A DNA stretch of 64,000 nucleotides from Aporrectodea caliginosa (Eukaryota > Annelida > Clitellata > Crassiclitellata > Lumbricidae): contig JACEVL010000056.1 of the NCBI GenBank assembly GCA_020284085.1, forward strand, positions 62,001 to 126,000. Direction: 5' to 3'. Shown in pieces: positions 1 through 12,300 of this stretch (position 1 is the first letter of the stretch; every line of letters begins with the position of its first letter). The position numbers and the translations under genes were made by a program. The notes under the pieces are model-generated. The model was given only the letters and a program-made list of their open reading frames with translations. It searched no databases and was not told where the DNA came from.

Positions 1-459
1 TTCTGTTAGATTTGTTTCTTATTTTAGGACACTAGTATTTGTTTGACATACTTTATTGATCTTATCAATCAATTTTTGGTCCTTAAACTCTGTCAGTAAC
101 CTTGAAAAAACAGACTGAATGTCACAGGTCAACATCAGTCTAACTATTCAATATTCTATCCAGTTACATTGCCAGAAACCCATTAAAACATGAAATGCAA
201 CACTCCAAATGCATATACTGGTCTCATTTGTCGATCTTAAAATTGTAACTTAATCCAATAATAGATTAGGCACTGCATTTATAATGCACAAGACCTCACC
301 CATACTCACTCAAATTCAAACAAATTCCGATATAATGCAGCTGGAATCTTTGATCTCAAATGCAAAATTTATTTTATTATAGGACAACATAACTACAGAA
401 CTGTTTTAATACTGAACCCAAAAATATGGTACTATAACATTATCCAGCATTCTACCAAC
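1..459. other. Presumed first intron of the TESK-like gene
   Basis: AT-rich sequence following the donor of the TESK-like exon on the minus strand. No further kinase exon could be recognised here. Confidence 0.4.
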
Positions 460-657
460 CTTGAATACTTCCGAAAAAAATCCCATTCCAATCTTTTCCT
501 TCTGGAAGTCATCCAGCCGGTAAAGACTGGAGACAGCGTGCTTGAGAGCATCGCATGTGGACCCTTCCGATGTCTGTCTCCCAAACAATACCCGGTTTCT
601 TTGAGAATCTGCCTCTCTGTCATCGGAAGTTGTCGTCGATGTCCGAATAGTTGGCAT
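460..657 (-). CDS. N-terminal coding exon of a TESK1/2-like protein kinase (partial gene)
   Basis: This exon encodes 66 residues ending in a kinase-domain start: [19 protein letters not shown] followed by SEVFK. That is the glycine-rich loop region characteristic of testis-specific (TESK) kinases, the LIMK/TESK family that phosphorylates cofilin and regulates actin. The frame leaves the homology after FK, where a donor GTTGGT follows (plus 454-459). The remaining catalytic exons must lie left of the window. The ATG at 657 has an in-frame TGA nine codons upstream in genomic sequence. However, a CAG directly before AAAATG could be a splice acceptor, so the true start could lie in an upstream exon. 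The first 40 residues are polar and low-complexity, as in TESK N-termini. It could be TESK1 or TESK2. LIMK is less likely because LIM or PDZ domains would precede the kinase. Confidence 0.72.
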
Positions 658-2890
658 TTTCTGGGCCTCAAAGGCAGACGCTCAGTCTGCCATTATTTGC
701 ACAGGCAAGGGCTTGCCTTTAACTGCAGCACATAAAAAATAAATAATATTCTGACCAGTTTTTTAAGAGTATTTTTTTAAAATTATCTATTACGTGCCAC
801 AAAGTAAATAACATTACGACCAGAAAGTTACCAGATTTTGCTTGGATTATTGTTTATTCATTTATTTATTAGCCTACAGAACTCACAATAGAAGCATACC
901 TATCTCGTCAAGCATTTGTCAAACAGATGCTTCATACTTAAATTTATTGTTTATCTATTTGAGGAACTATGTACACGAAAATGTGGTTAGCAGTTGGTTA
1001 TTCAATAAAGGATGTAGGCTACTTACTTTTACTTTACAGGCCATTATCTAATTACAAGACACCAGTCCATGGCAAAGAGTAGCCTAATTGCAATCCCTTC
1101 ACTCAACCATTTTGGTTATTACAGTTATTGACAGTTCTTTAAGGATAAGCTAAGCATCAATGGCTACTGTTATTACAGAGAAATCAAAGTTTTTTATAGT
1201 CATTGATAGTCAATAATTTACCTTACATTGCTTAGTACTAATTTTAACACTTTTAGCAAAACTTAGAATTCTTAGTAAAACTTTCTTATACCACACATAC
1301 TTGTTTATTAGGAATTTATCTTATATCTCTGGCAAAAAATTATTAACAATTTTCCTGTCAAATAGCAACAAAAACTTGTTCAACTGGGAATATTTATGCA
1401 TCTTTGCACAGAATAGATAAAGCGTAGCAATAACTTGCACCGCCGGTTAAAAATTGGGCCACACTATAATAGCTTCTGGAGTTTCGTCAGAACCTGCTCG
1501 TTATCCTTCTTCCCTTTTACTCAATTCGTCCTAGTTCTAACAAACCTTAGAGTGGCGCAAAATAAATGCCAGTTTACGTTTACATTTACATGTGCTTTTA
1601 ACCAACTTACCATGGCCAATGACTTAACGACTCGAGTAGGCCTATCCTCGCCAGAAACCGCTCAAGAATTTCTCCAGTTTGGAGCACTTTTAAGTGACGG
1701 GAACCATCGAAAAAGAGGTGTGTAAACACTTACGACTAACCAATATAAAAAACACTAAACCTAGAACCCAGAACTGCCATAAACAAAACTTTAAAAGTTT
1801 TTTCTCAGCTTCCAAAGTCCACAAAACTTCGATGTCTGCAGCCGTCTATTTATGGGCCATCTTGAAACTTCGGCCCAGGGCAAAGTAAAATGGTCGTTCC
1901 AAGAAGTATCGTACTTGTCTGGGAAAATGCCAAGAAAACAAACTAAAATCCAGACACTATTTTAATTCAAGACAATTTAAAAGCATGTGCAAAACTTTTA
2001 ATAAAATTTACAACAATAAAACGTATATTTTATATAGCCCCAAACAAAATTAAGGCTATTTTCTCAATCTATAATTATTTCTCAGGACTCACGTATGTAT
2101 CTGATAATGGCTTCAATTCCCAATTAATGTCAGAATTTTCAACCTTAGGCAAACTGTTTTTCTTCTGCAATAAAATCTATTGAAAGAAATTTACAAATCT
2201 GTGATTTCGTATGAAAGCTAATTCAATTAATTGACTACAAAATTGCGAGTGGCGATTACTAAACATTTTTGATCCTAGAATTTATAGTGAAATACTTCTG
2301 CATCAGCCCACAGTTTCATCCTGGAAGAAAACAGGCGCGCGCCCGCCACTTGTGAACTATTTTAAGCAAATTACGCACAAGTTCTCATAAAATTACTCAC
2401 CGGTCGAATGTTCCAACAGGCTGCAGATTTGCTTATAACATCCACAGCTTTATAAACCCGTTAATAATTGTACCTCATTAGAATGGTCTAGCCACGATTA
2501 ATTAGGTGTTTATGACTATGAAACGCGAATCGCATAAGGCATGAAGTATGCAGAGGTTAGCACACAGGCTATTTTGCAGCCACGGTGCTATTAATAGGCG
2601 TCAAAACACGGCTCAATAGCAACAGCAGCAGTAGCAGTAACAACAACATCAGCGCCGACTCGAGACAACGTGTTGAAATGATATTAGTTTAAGCGATAGG
2701 CTACATTGTAGTGTATTTGTAATCGCGTATCCATGCTGGCATACATATGCATGCACACATGCCCTGTCAGCGTTTTCATGGAAATTAGTATTCGGAATGC
2801 ACCCACATACACCCAATTTAAGAAGCTGTGGAATAGTTACTTGAAGGATTAACCATACTTCATTTAACACTGTTAGGCCTACATCGAATT
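658..2890. other. Gene-free AT-rich stretch
   Basis: No coding exon, tRNA or recognisable transposon was identified. The short open frames here lack homology signals and codon structure. Confidence 0.4.
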
Positions 2891-2892
2891 GT

Positions 2893-3053
2893 TTAGATAT
2901 TGATCTTCTTGTAATTTGCAGTTATTTATATTTAGTTAGGCCTAAGAACATTATTGAGTTGAACCTTTCTTTCTTACATATTGATCTTCTTAGTAAATTG
3001 CAATATTATTATTTAGTTAAGAACATTTTTGAGTTGAACCTTTCTTTCTTTCA
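2893..3053. repeat. Two-copy tandem duplication, about 85-90 bp unit
   Basis: The unit running from ATATTGATCTTCTT to GAGTTGAACCTTTCTTTCTT occurs twice in tandem with small indels. The first copy carries a TAGGCCTA palindrome. Confidence 0.75.
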
Positions 3054-3594
3054 ACTGACTAACCAGCCATAAATGATTATTGTTAAAAAGGGTGACCCTA
3101 ATTAAGCGGGGCTTGTGCCCCTTTTGGGTCTTCCCTGTTCCCTAGCCAATGCATTGATATGTAATAGTCAAGTTATAATTGTTGTTAATTGTTATATGCA
3201 TTGTGCTTCTGGAAATAAAAGTTGTCAGTAGATGGGACCCATTTGCATGGGCTCCATATGGATCCTACACAAGAATAGGTCCTATGGCTCCACGTGGGCA
3301 TGCTGGCAGAGTAGGCCAGAGGTGCAAAAAACCAAACTTTTTTCAAAAAAAGTTTTTTTTTCAAAGTCCTTGGTTTTTGTTTTTGAGATTTTGCTATTTC
3401 GGATCATAAAACTAATAAAAAATGGCATAGTAGGCCTACCGTTCAAATTAATTAGATGAATATAAATGAAATTAATTGACAGCACTCATCGATAAGCAGA
3501 TGTCTTGCGTTTATAACTTTTAAGTGGCACTGTAGATGGATATAGTTTACAATTATATATTTTTTATTAATTCAAACTGACAATTACGCAGGAT

Positions 3595-3800
3595 GATTAC
3601 AAATCAATATGAACGGATGATCTCAAGTTATTACAGAAGTCGAATTTAACTGAATACAGCAGCCATGCAGGGCGCCCATCCCGTCCTACATCTCATTTTA
3701 CCAGTGCGCCATCTCGCGAATGATAGGTTGAATGGACCTTTGGGAGGATGTGGGAAGCGACTGCTCTTCACGCCACTGATGTTACCCAGAGCCATATATA
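3595..3800. repeat. Dispersed repeat D, copy 1
   Basis: Shares long blocks with 12695-12935, including GGATGATTACAAATCAATAT, AACGGATGAT and CATCTCGCGAATGA. A more diverged piece is at 6717-6835. Non-coding; probably an uncharacterised SINE or MITE family. Confidence 0.65.
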
Positions 3801-4355
3801 CGGCTCTGATGTTACCACTAGTGACTAGGCTACACTATAGCCTATGCACCCCCACGATAAATAAGTTTCCCGCGCTGCCGCGCACCGATATCTGAATAGT
3901 GGCCTAATGTAGCCTAAGTAGGTATAATTTCGAAGTGAACTACAACGTACAGTCTGCAATGTACGGCCCTGACAGCCAACAGTCTAATGTTGAACATTTG
4001 ATACTGCAATATCCTTTCGTCGTTCCACACCTTTAAAATGATATCGCCACAGGCAATATAAGTATAGGCTACATGCATACATGAACTGCGATTGACTTTT
4101 AGTCAGCCAGGACGATTAATCCCTGCAGAGATATAAAATTTCTCATATCGAATTTAAGGCCTATGATGACACAAGAAGTCGTTAAACTCTACGAACCCAG
4201 ACAATTACTACCTACCAGAGGGCCTGTAATAACACTCTCGGGGCTGATCTGGATGATGGATTTAAGTGAAGGTCGAAGTCAACAGCAGTGGCAGCTAAAA
4301 GATTCCGTAAACACCTAATAAACAAAGCGGGTCTGGTGCAGTGAAAGCGCTTTAC

Positions 4356-4518
4356 CTGAGCTTTCCCTTTCCACACAATATTATAGATCTCGATTTTCCT
4401 CTGCTTCCATTCGCTCAAGGTTACCTTGTTTACAGCCGTTTGCTCGATCTCAGCCACTTTGGGCCTCTTGCATCTGCTGAGTTTTAGGGAGCGCAGACGG
4501 AAGGCAGCAGTCTCGGCC
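4356..4518 (-). other. Possible upstream exon or 5' UTR exon of the TESK-like gene
   Basis: On the minus strand an open stretch reads through LSEWKQRKIEIYNIVWKGKA and then meets a good donor (CAG|GTAAAG at plus 4351-4358). The frame has no ATG; an in-frame TAG precedes it at about 4520. If spliced to the candidate acceptor before 660, the reading phase would be preserved. No family was recognised. It may equally be a 5' UTR exon or chance. Confidence 0.2.
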
Positions 4519-4553
4519 TAGTAAGTCTTAGGCCTAGTAAGTCTTAGGCCTAA
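4512..4553. repeat. Short tandem repeat containing TAGGCCTA
   Basis: Three near-identical units of about 15 bp (GTAAGTCTTAGGCCTA type), just upstream (minus sense) of the possible exon. Confidence 0.8.
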
Positions 4554-5084
4554 TTGCGTAATTGCCTCATTTGTCTGGTGTTTTTCTTTAGGCCATATAG
4601 TCTGGTCTTAGGCTACAGAGTCAAAGAAGTCTCAACAACGAAAAACAAGTCAGTGCTCATCGCCAGGTGGCGTCACGTATCAGTGCATGCTTCGCGTGAG
4701 AGGCTGCGATAAATTCGACAATTCAACGTTGTTTATCTTCAGTGGTTTGCCTACACACTGTTGCGGAAAAACGCCATCCATCTGTGTCTGTCTGTCTGCA
4801 TTTCGTTCCTCTGCCTGCCTCATTTCCTTGTTTTTCGTTTTATATCCCTCTCCATTTCTCTCCGTGATAGTAGGCCCATGACTGTTTTCCTTCTTGCTCT
4901 CCCCAATTCTCTCTGACTCAATTGTTCTCCCTCCTCCTCCTTCTCGCCTGCCTCATTCGTCACTGTCCTGGCCGCTTTCCCTTCTGGCACACAAGAGGAT
5001 AAACAACAGGAGAGTGTTTTCAAGTTCTGAAGATCAATGTGTAACAACACAGCATAAGTTTGCAGCAGTCCATTGAGCTATTAA

Positions 5085-5345
5085 CCAAGAGAGGCAGCCA
5101 TGGCTACGAAGTGTTAGCAGCAATGACTTTCTTAGCCTTGTCACATGGGTGGCAATTCCTCCCCACACCTGATCTATCCACCAAGAGTGTACAGTCCGTG
5201 TACTCATTTAACAGCCAAAGTCTAGTATGAGGCGTTGGTGAAAGAGAATTCCTGAAATGTCTCATTCTCCGCCCTGGCTGGGCTGTGAACTCTCAACTTT
5301 GGGTTGACAGCCCAGAACACTGACCCATTGGAACATCATGCAACC
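5085..5345 (-). repeat. SINE family A copy (tRNA-like head, minus orientation)
   Basis: Resembles 6900-7195 and 7895-8108: a GAGGCAGCCAT block, a block containing CACCAAGAGTGTACAGTC, and a tRNA-like head whose reverse complement reads as degenerate A- and B-box pol III promoter. A half copy of the TTAACACTTTAACGACGAG MITE follows at 5349-5405. Confidence 0.5.
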
Positions 5346-6380
5346 TGTTTAACACTTTAACAACAAGAGTATACTAAAAGCGACTGTGAAACTAGCGTTG
5401 AGACAAATAATGGTAATTGATGTTCCGTATTTCAGTCGCTTATATTTAGTAGCATGTTAAGAAAAGTACCGCTGAATTTCCTCTTTTGATAAAACAGAGC
5501 AAAGTAATCATTCATACACGTAGCTACTAATGCACAGACTGAATTAACCAGTTAATAATTATTCAATGCTAATATGCACATCGATATAGTCAGCATTCCC
5601 ACTTCGTTGTATGGCAACACCTCGAGAATTTGCTTACAAACAGTTACACAAAAATGAAGATGTTCTGTGACTGACATGGTATGCATGCACAATTGCACAT
5701 ATGTAAATATGTGTGCACAAGTGTGTTTGTATGCATGTAGGTGCATGTACCTGGGCCATGTCCTGCATCAACTACTACCCCCAACCAAACTCGCCTACTA
5801 CTCCCTCCAGCCCCATGCCGATGACCGAGTAATCACCCCCAGCCGACAGCCTGATGCGCATAAACATTTATTGTTACAACATTATATACTTTTAACACTG
5901 TTTATTAGCTGTCTGTAGACCAAAGTGCAATTGGTTCATAAAGAATATACTTACTTACTTATGTACACATGTTTGTATGTATGCATGCATCAGTGTATGC
6001 ATATATGAACATTTATATAGGGCCTTTAAAAACTTTACAAAGGTGCTGGAATGCAGCAACCCCACAGATCTAAGGTGCAATTTTAAGAGAAACCGAACAA
6101 AGAATCAGAAATATAGGAGGCATGCTCTGCATAAACCATTCCCATTTGACCCTGGCCAGTCTTTCTATTTGAACTTAAAATTCTTACTACCAGTTATCAT
6201 AATTTTGACGATGAGCTAGTCTCCAGTTCCAGAGTTACATAAATGATCTTTGGATGTCTCAATTTTAGCAACTTCACTCCTTCCAGTATGGCATCTTCAT
6301 CACGTGCGACAATTACCGCATCAAAGTTCGTTGTCTCCGAATATTTGCCAGAATTCTTCTACAATCTTACAAGAGATGGT

Positions 6381-9300
6381 TTATTGTAGCGATGAAGAGG
6401 ACGAAATGGAGAAAATAGTTGTAGGATAACTTCGAGGTAAACTTGGGGCTGTGATTATCTCCGTGGAGTTGTGGTCGACAGTTGCTGTGGTTGTTGTTAA
6501 TGCACTCATGTCAACTGATCCATGGAAAAAGAACAACTGGAAAAAACCAGAGACAATTACAGCACAGCTTCAGATGCAAAACATAATTATTTATGTCAAA
6601 TCAACCAGTGGCAAAAACGACACCAACTGTGATCACTGTCATATATTTCCCCAAACATACCACCACTCCCATATAACACTGTTTTTTGCGAAAATACTAA
6701 TATTAATAATTTTATTAATTCACACCGACAAGAATGCAGTAAGATTACATTATATGCCGTAGTAGTAACAGATGGTAAAAAATATAACAGGAGTTAATTC
6801 AACTATATGGCAGCCTACACTGGTTTCCCATACAGTTTAGTATATGCTCGTTGTTAAAGGGTTAAAAGGCAGTACACAAAAGTATGTAACACACACAGAA
6901 GAGGAAGAGCAGCTCCTTAAGCTAGCCCTGAGGCAGCCATTGGTATGAAGTGTATCTTCATTTTCTTAGCTTCAGCACAGAAAGGCGGGTGGCCAGTCTT
7001 CTTTCTCGCCATCTTATTTTCCCACTGACAGTGTGTGGTCTGTGAACTCATTATAGCTTAACATATTAACGACAAGAGTGTACTACTGCAGCTCATCATT
7101 AAAGTGTTTACAAATTTCTTCTTTGGCGAGGATTTGAACTCCGACCTCTCAATTGACTCTTCAGCACCCTACGCACTAGACCACCGCAGCCCTGTTCACA
7201 TAGATAAGCAACATAAACAGTCGTTTCCGTAAGTGAATTTCAAATAATTTTGTCAGCACATTAGAGATGAAGGCATCATTAAACAGATTAAGATCACAGC
7301 AAAGTTTTTAGTTTTGAAAGCGATCGTTACCACGTACCATGAATCCAACTGCCAAAAGTCCATGCATCAACATGACGGCTGCCATAGCACCAAACGATAC
7401 CTACAACAAAACTCATCCGTATCACCAGTGGCGTAACTAAGGGGGAGCAGAGGGGCAGCCGCCCCGGGCGCAGCCGCCCCGGGCGCAGCACCAGGGGGGG
7501 CGCAAAATTAGCTTTCAGTGGCACACAGTACTATTAGAAAAATGATCAAATGTCAACAAGAAAATTAAAAGGGGGCGCAATCATCAATCCTTGCCCCCGG
7601 GCGCTGAAACCCTTCGTTACGCCACTGCGTATCACACAGAAACACATCAAGTTTTTCCTTCACTTATGTTTTTAGAAAATTTTAATAACTGTCATCAAGC
7701 TCTTGCTTCAAAGACTTGTACAGCACTTCAGTGCATTAATATCATGATACACCATTGCCATTATCACAGTGATTATTGCGATAATTTTATTTTGGAGATA
7801 TTGTTGGTTTATTACTGATAACCCTTAATCAGTGATAGTCGATACCAGTATTTTCTTTCACTGTATAAGGTTTCATGTTTGCTTTTGTAAATTTACCCCA
7901 AGTTCAGCGCTAAGAAGAGAAGTCCTCTCCCTCACCATCTGATCATACCACCAACAGTGTACGGTCAGTATACACATCATAAATGAGTTGGCTAAGGGTG
8001 TGTAGAAGCAGAAATCTCGAAAGAAAGTCTATCATGGTGGGAATTTTAACCCATGACCTCTCGGTCGATAGTCCAGCACACTAACCACTAGACTATCACA
8101 CATCCCTAGCAGGGCTAAATATGACAAAACAGAATGGTAAAAAGTTCTGCAGGAACTTTCACCACAGCAACATGGCAAGCTGTTAACCTGTTTTATGTCA
8201 TGTCTGATGGATGGCCACAGCGTGAAAATAAGAACCGTGCCAGACAAAGCCATCCCCAACATCACGAGCAGCCACTGTAACCAGTATACCGGAAGTACCC
8301 AGAGAATCTGAAACAATACAAGGGAACCAGCTTCAGTAAGAACTTGTAATGCAAACTAGATCAAGACTACAAAAGTTATTCATAAGAAGATGGGGTTCAT
8401 GAGAGTTATAAACATAGCTGTGCCAAACATAATTTTGCACAGCTGACCAAAGTCTACATCCATTAAAAATACAAAAGCTGAAATTAAATTAAAACTAAAC
8501 AATTATAAATTTTGCTCTTAACATTCATATTGCAGTTAAATAAACAACAAACACGAGAGAAAACTGAATATAAACGGATTGGCATGAAAAGCAAACAATG
8601 ACCAAAATATATCTGAGGTAAAATAATACGAGTCATCCGATTTCAAGTAACATTTACCGATATTGGGATGTAGATGGCGAGCGAGTAGCCGTAAATACAG
8701 ATGATTTCTGTAAATAGGTATCCTGCCTGGTTACCTCGCCACCAAAGAAGACCATACAGTAGGGTAGGCATCAGCCACCAGTAACCAAAGATGGCAGCCG
8801 CAGCTAGAGTCACTGCAAGAAATGAGACACAGAGTCTTTAATATAATTTTATAATCTCAAATTCTTTCGCTTCCTTAAAGAAATGCTTCAAAACTCGACT
8901 ATTTCTCACCGGCTTTCAAATGTTTGGATATTTAGCAGTCAGGTGACTAAAAGCGCCTGAGATTCAACGACTTTGTGCAGAATACAAATGTTCGTAATAA
9001 TAATACAAGTGTATGATATAATTGATTGATTAAAGCAATCCATCTTTACATTGACTTATAAAACTCAGAAAAAGCGACTATACAATACAATACTGTACAA
9101 TACAACTGCATTTGACATCGCCTTTCTTCCAAAGTTCAGAAGTGTACACAAGACCATACGACAGAACATCAATGGTGCCGAGCAACTGTGACTAAAGGAC
9201 TAACATAGTGACCGCCTAAGTGTAGGCACGAACCCGTACCCTCCACGTAACTTCAAGAGTTCAGAAGTGTACACATGCCGAACACTGATGGCGCTGAGCA

Positions 9301-12300
9301 ATAATAAGTTAAAGACTTGCTCAAGGTCCTTACACAGTGACTGCCCAAGTGGAGGCTCATACATGTACTCTCTCCGTTACAGGCGGGGCACACTGTCCAT
9401 TTGGCTACCATGCCCTGCTATAATCATAGTGACAATAATTTGTGTAACATGTTCTTACTGTTCTATTATGGCACGAACTCTGATCTAAGAGGATCATGAA
9501 CATCAGATCTTAAATGTAGTTCCACTTTGACAAATGACTTAACCATAACACAACTTTGTTGTTTTACAAAATCGTGGGATATGACTCCCAAAGACAGTGT
9601 TACAATGCATATCTGGTCTCTAGTCAACCGCACATTCAATAATACTAGCAATAACATGTGGACTTCTGAACTTTTTAAGGAGGGCATTATCAATATACAG
9701 CTGTATTATATTGTATTAATTATATTGGGCACAAAAACGGTCCCAAATTTCACACACTGTTCCAATTATTAGGAGTTGACTACTTCTGTCCTTCTGTTTT
9801 CCACTTGACTTCAGTTTCTTCTAACTCTTGTTAGAGTTTCTGCAATCAGTAGTAAACAGACCATGTAACAATGATGAAGGGGTTACATAGCAATGGTTAT
9901 TACGGAAATTTCCAGCTTACCTTTGTGGAAGTCGTATTTCCAGACATGTGTCGTCCCAGTGCTGTGAGAGTACAGGTAGTTGGCAAGGTTGCCCGCAATG
10001 GCCATACTGAACACGAGGGTCGTGCAGATCCAAAACGGACCTATCGTACATTAACGAGTAATTCATCAACCATGAGAAAGCTATCATATACTCGCTATGC
10101 CCTAGGGCACATAACAGAGTAATACCTATCGCTGGCTCTTTCGCCTGTAAAACCTTTTTTGCACCCATTCGGATGCTACATGTTTAAATTAATTCCTGGA
10201 CATAACCTCCATTACCTCCTAGCCCCTTTTATATACTGTCCAGATCTAGGGGGCTAGCGCGCCCCTACCGATGCGTGTGGTTGTCGACGGCTACGCCGCG
10301 AGATAAATGCGTGCTGCCATCTGGCGAATGACTCGCGAAACAGCGTTACACGACAGATGGACGCACTCACGCAGGGAGATTTCTGTGCGTTTATATTATT
10401 AATATCCTTCCTACATAGAAAAATGCATACCCAAATGAAAAGTTAATACGGAAAAACAGGTGCCAAACGGTTTACCATAGAGATCTGGATTTGGTCGAAT
10501 CTTTGTCTGAAGATAGTTAGTGTTTGGGTTCGGATACATGGACCAGAGGATGCGGTCGAGAACCTGCTTCGAGTCTACGTCAAAGAACGTCTGATAGTAC
10601 TCAAATGTCCAGAAGGACGGAGGCTTCTTCTTTCCCTCGAGCAACTGTAAACAACAGCCAGATACACAATGAAACAATAGTCACTATAATTAATTTTATT
10701 ATTATTAAATTCAACAATACATAGAAAAACTAGACCTGAAGGTATTTGTTGAAACTACGCAAGGCAAAGTGCTCACAGTACCGGTACTCCCCACAGACAA
10801 AGGGAAACCAAACAGCAATTACTCATCTTGACCCTCCTTCCTTCCAAAACTACATGGACTTACTACATTTTGGCATCAATCGCACACCTCATAATCCAAG
10901 AACTGCTTTAAACCCACTGTAATACAGTGTGGACTTGTTTATTTATTCATTAATTCAAAAATTTATATAGCGCCTCTTAAAGGCAACTACTCACAAGCGC
11001 TCCCAACTCCAGCCCGGGCAAAAAGGTCAGGAAAAAAGGTAAGTTTTCAAATGGCCATAAAACATATCAGAACATAATCTAGGGAACAGGCGTATTGCAA
11101 CACCATTCTAAAAACCAGCTTTGAAATAATATCTTTTAATTCATCTGTTTTATGCCTTGTCAACTGAAAATAATATGAGAAAAACAATTCCTGCAAAATT
11201 CTATTTTTAAAATGTTTTAGCATCATTTTGACACACACCTTGAAGAAGGTTCACCATCCCTGGTCTAAACAGAAAGAACTCACGTCAGCTTTGTCATCTT
11301 CGTCCGAGTCTTCAGGATTCGGGAAGTTTGTGAAGGTATGCGTCTGAACGTTCTTTCCATCGCTCAACTCAGCAGGCGAAGACAACTTAGCATTATGTGG
11401 AATATCTAAAACATAACAATCAATCAATCAATCAACCAATCAATCAACCAATCAATCATTCATTCAATCAATCAAAACTTGATATAGCACCCCTTCAAGA
11501 TACCTACTCATCAATCAGTGACAACTAAATGAGTAATAATTTAAATAATGGGTTATCTAAAAAAATAAAAAAATAATTGCATAATTGCCAGATCTTCCAT
11601 TCATCTCACGGACCTTTCGTAGCACATAGCGAGACTTAAATTCAAGAGGAGGCAACTTCGCAGACCATTGGCAAAATCCTGGTTATTGGGGTCATTAGTC
11701 AATCGAAGTTCCAGAACATAAAAAAGCAAGAGGAGGCAACTGCCTCCTCATGCCTCAATGTAGCTACACCTATGTACATTATCACTGACTATTTCTCTTG
11801 AAGCGCCATCCGTTGATGCTACGTACATGCATTTTGATAACGGCGCTATAGCAGTCATTATGTTAGACTGTTATGGGTAAGAAATATATTAATTACTTGA
11901 CCACCTTAGCCTCAGCATGTGATGAAAGGTGACTAGTCCTCTCCCTTGCTTTACTGAGTGTCACAGTCAAGGTAATGTAAAGGTAAACAGACTTGTTTAT
12001 ACATGAGTTACAGAAGCTCCTCAGAAGTACTTCAATCTGACAGACTCATTTTTGTAGCCAAGTTTGCAACAGGGCGCACATGTCTGTTGCTGTGATTTCA
12101 AAGATATGCATGGTAAGACTCTCGAACAGTCCCACACACGGTAGGGCCATTTTGCAACATTTCAACTTGACTTCTCCAAAGGATTATAAATTTTGATTGC
12201 AATTTAACTTGAAGTCTTTAGCATTATGGTAACAAAACTATAGAAGTAATCGGACTGCATTAGAACACAGAGGAAGATGTGCAAAGGTGCATGCAATCAA

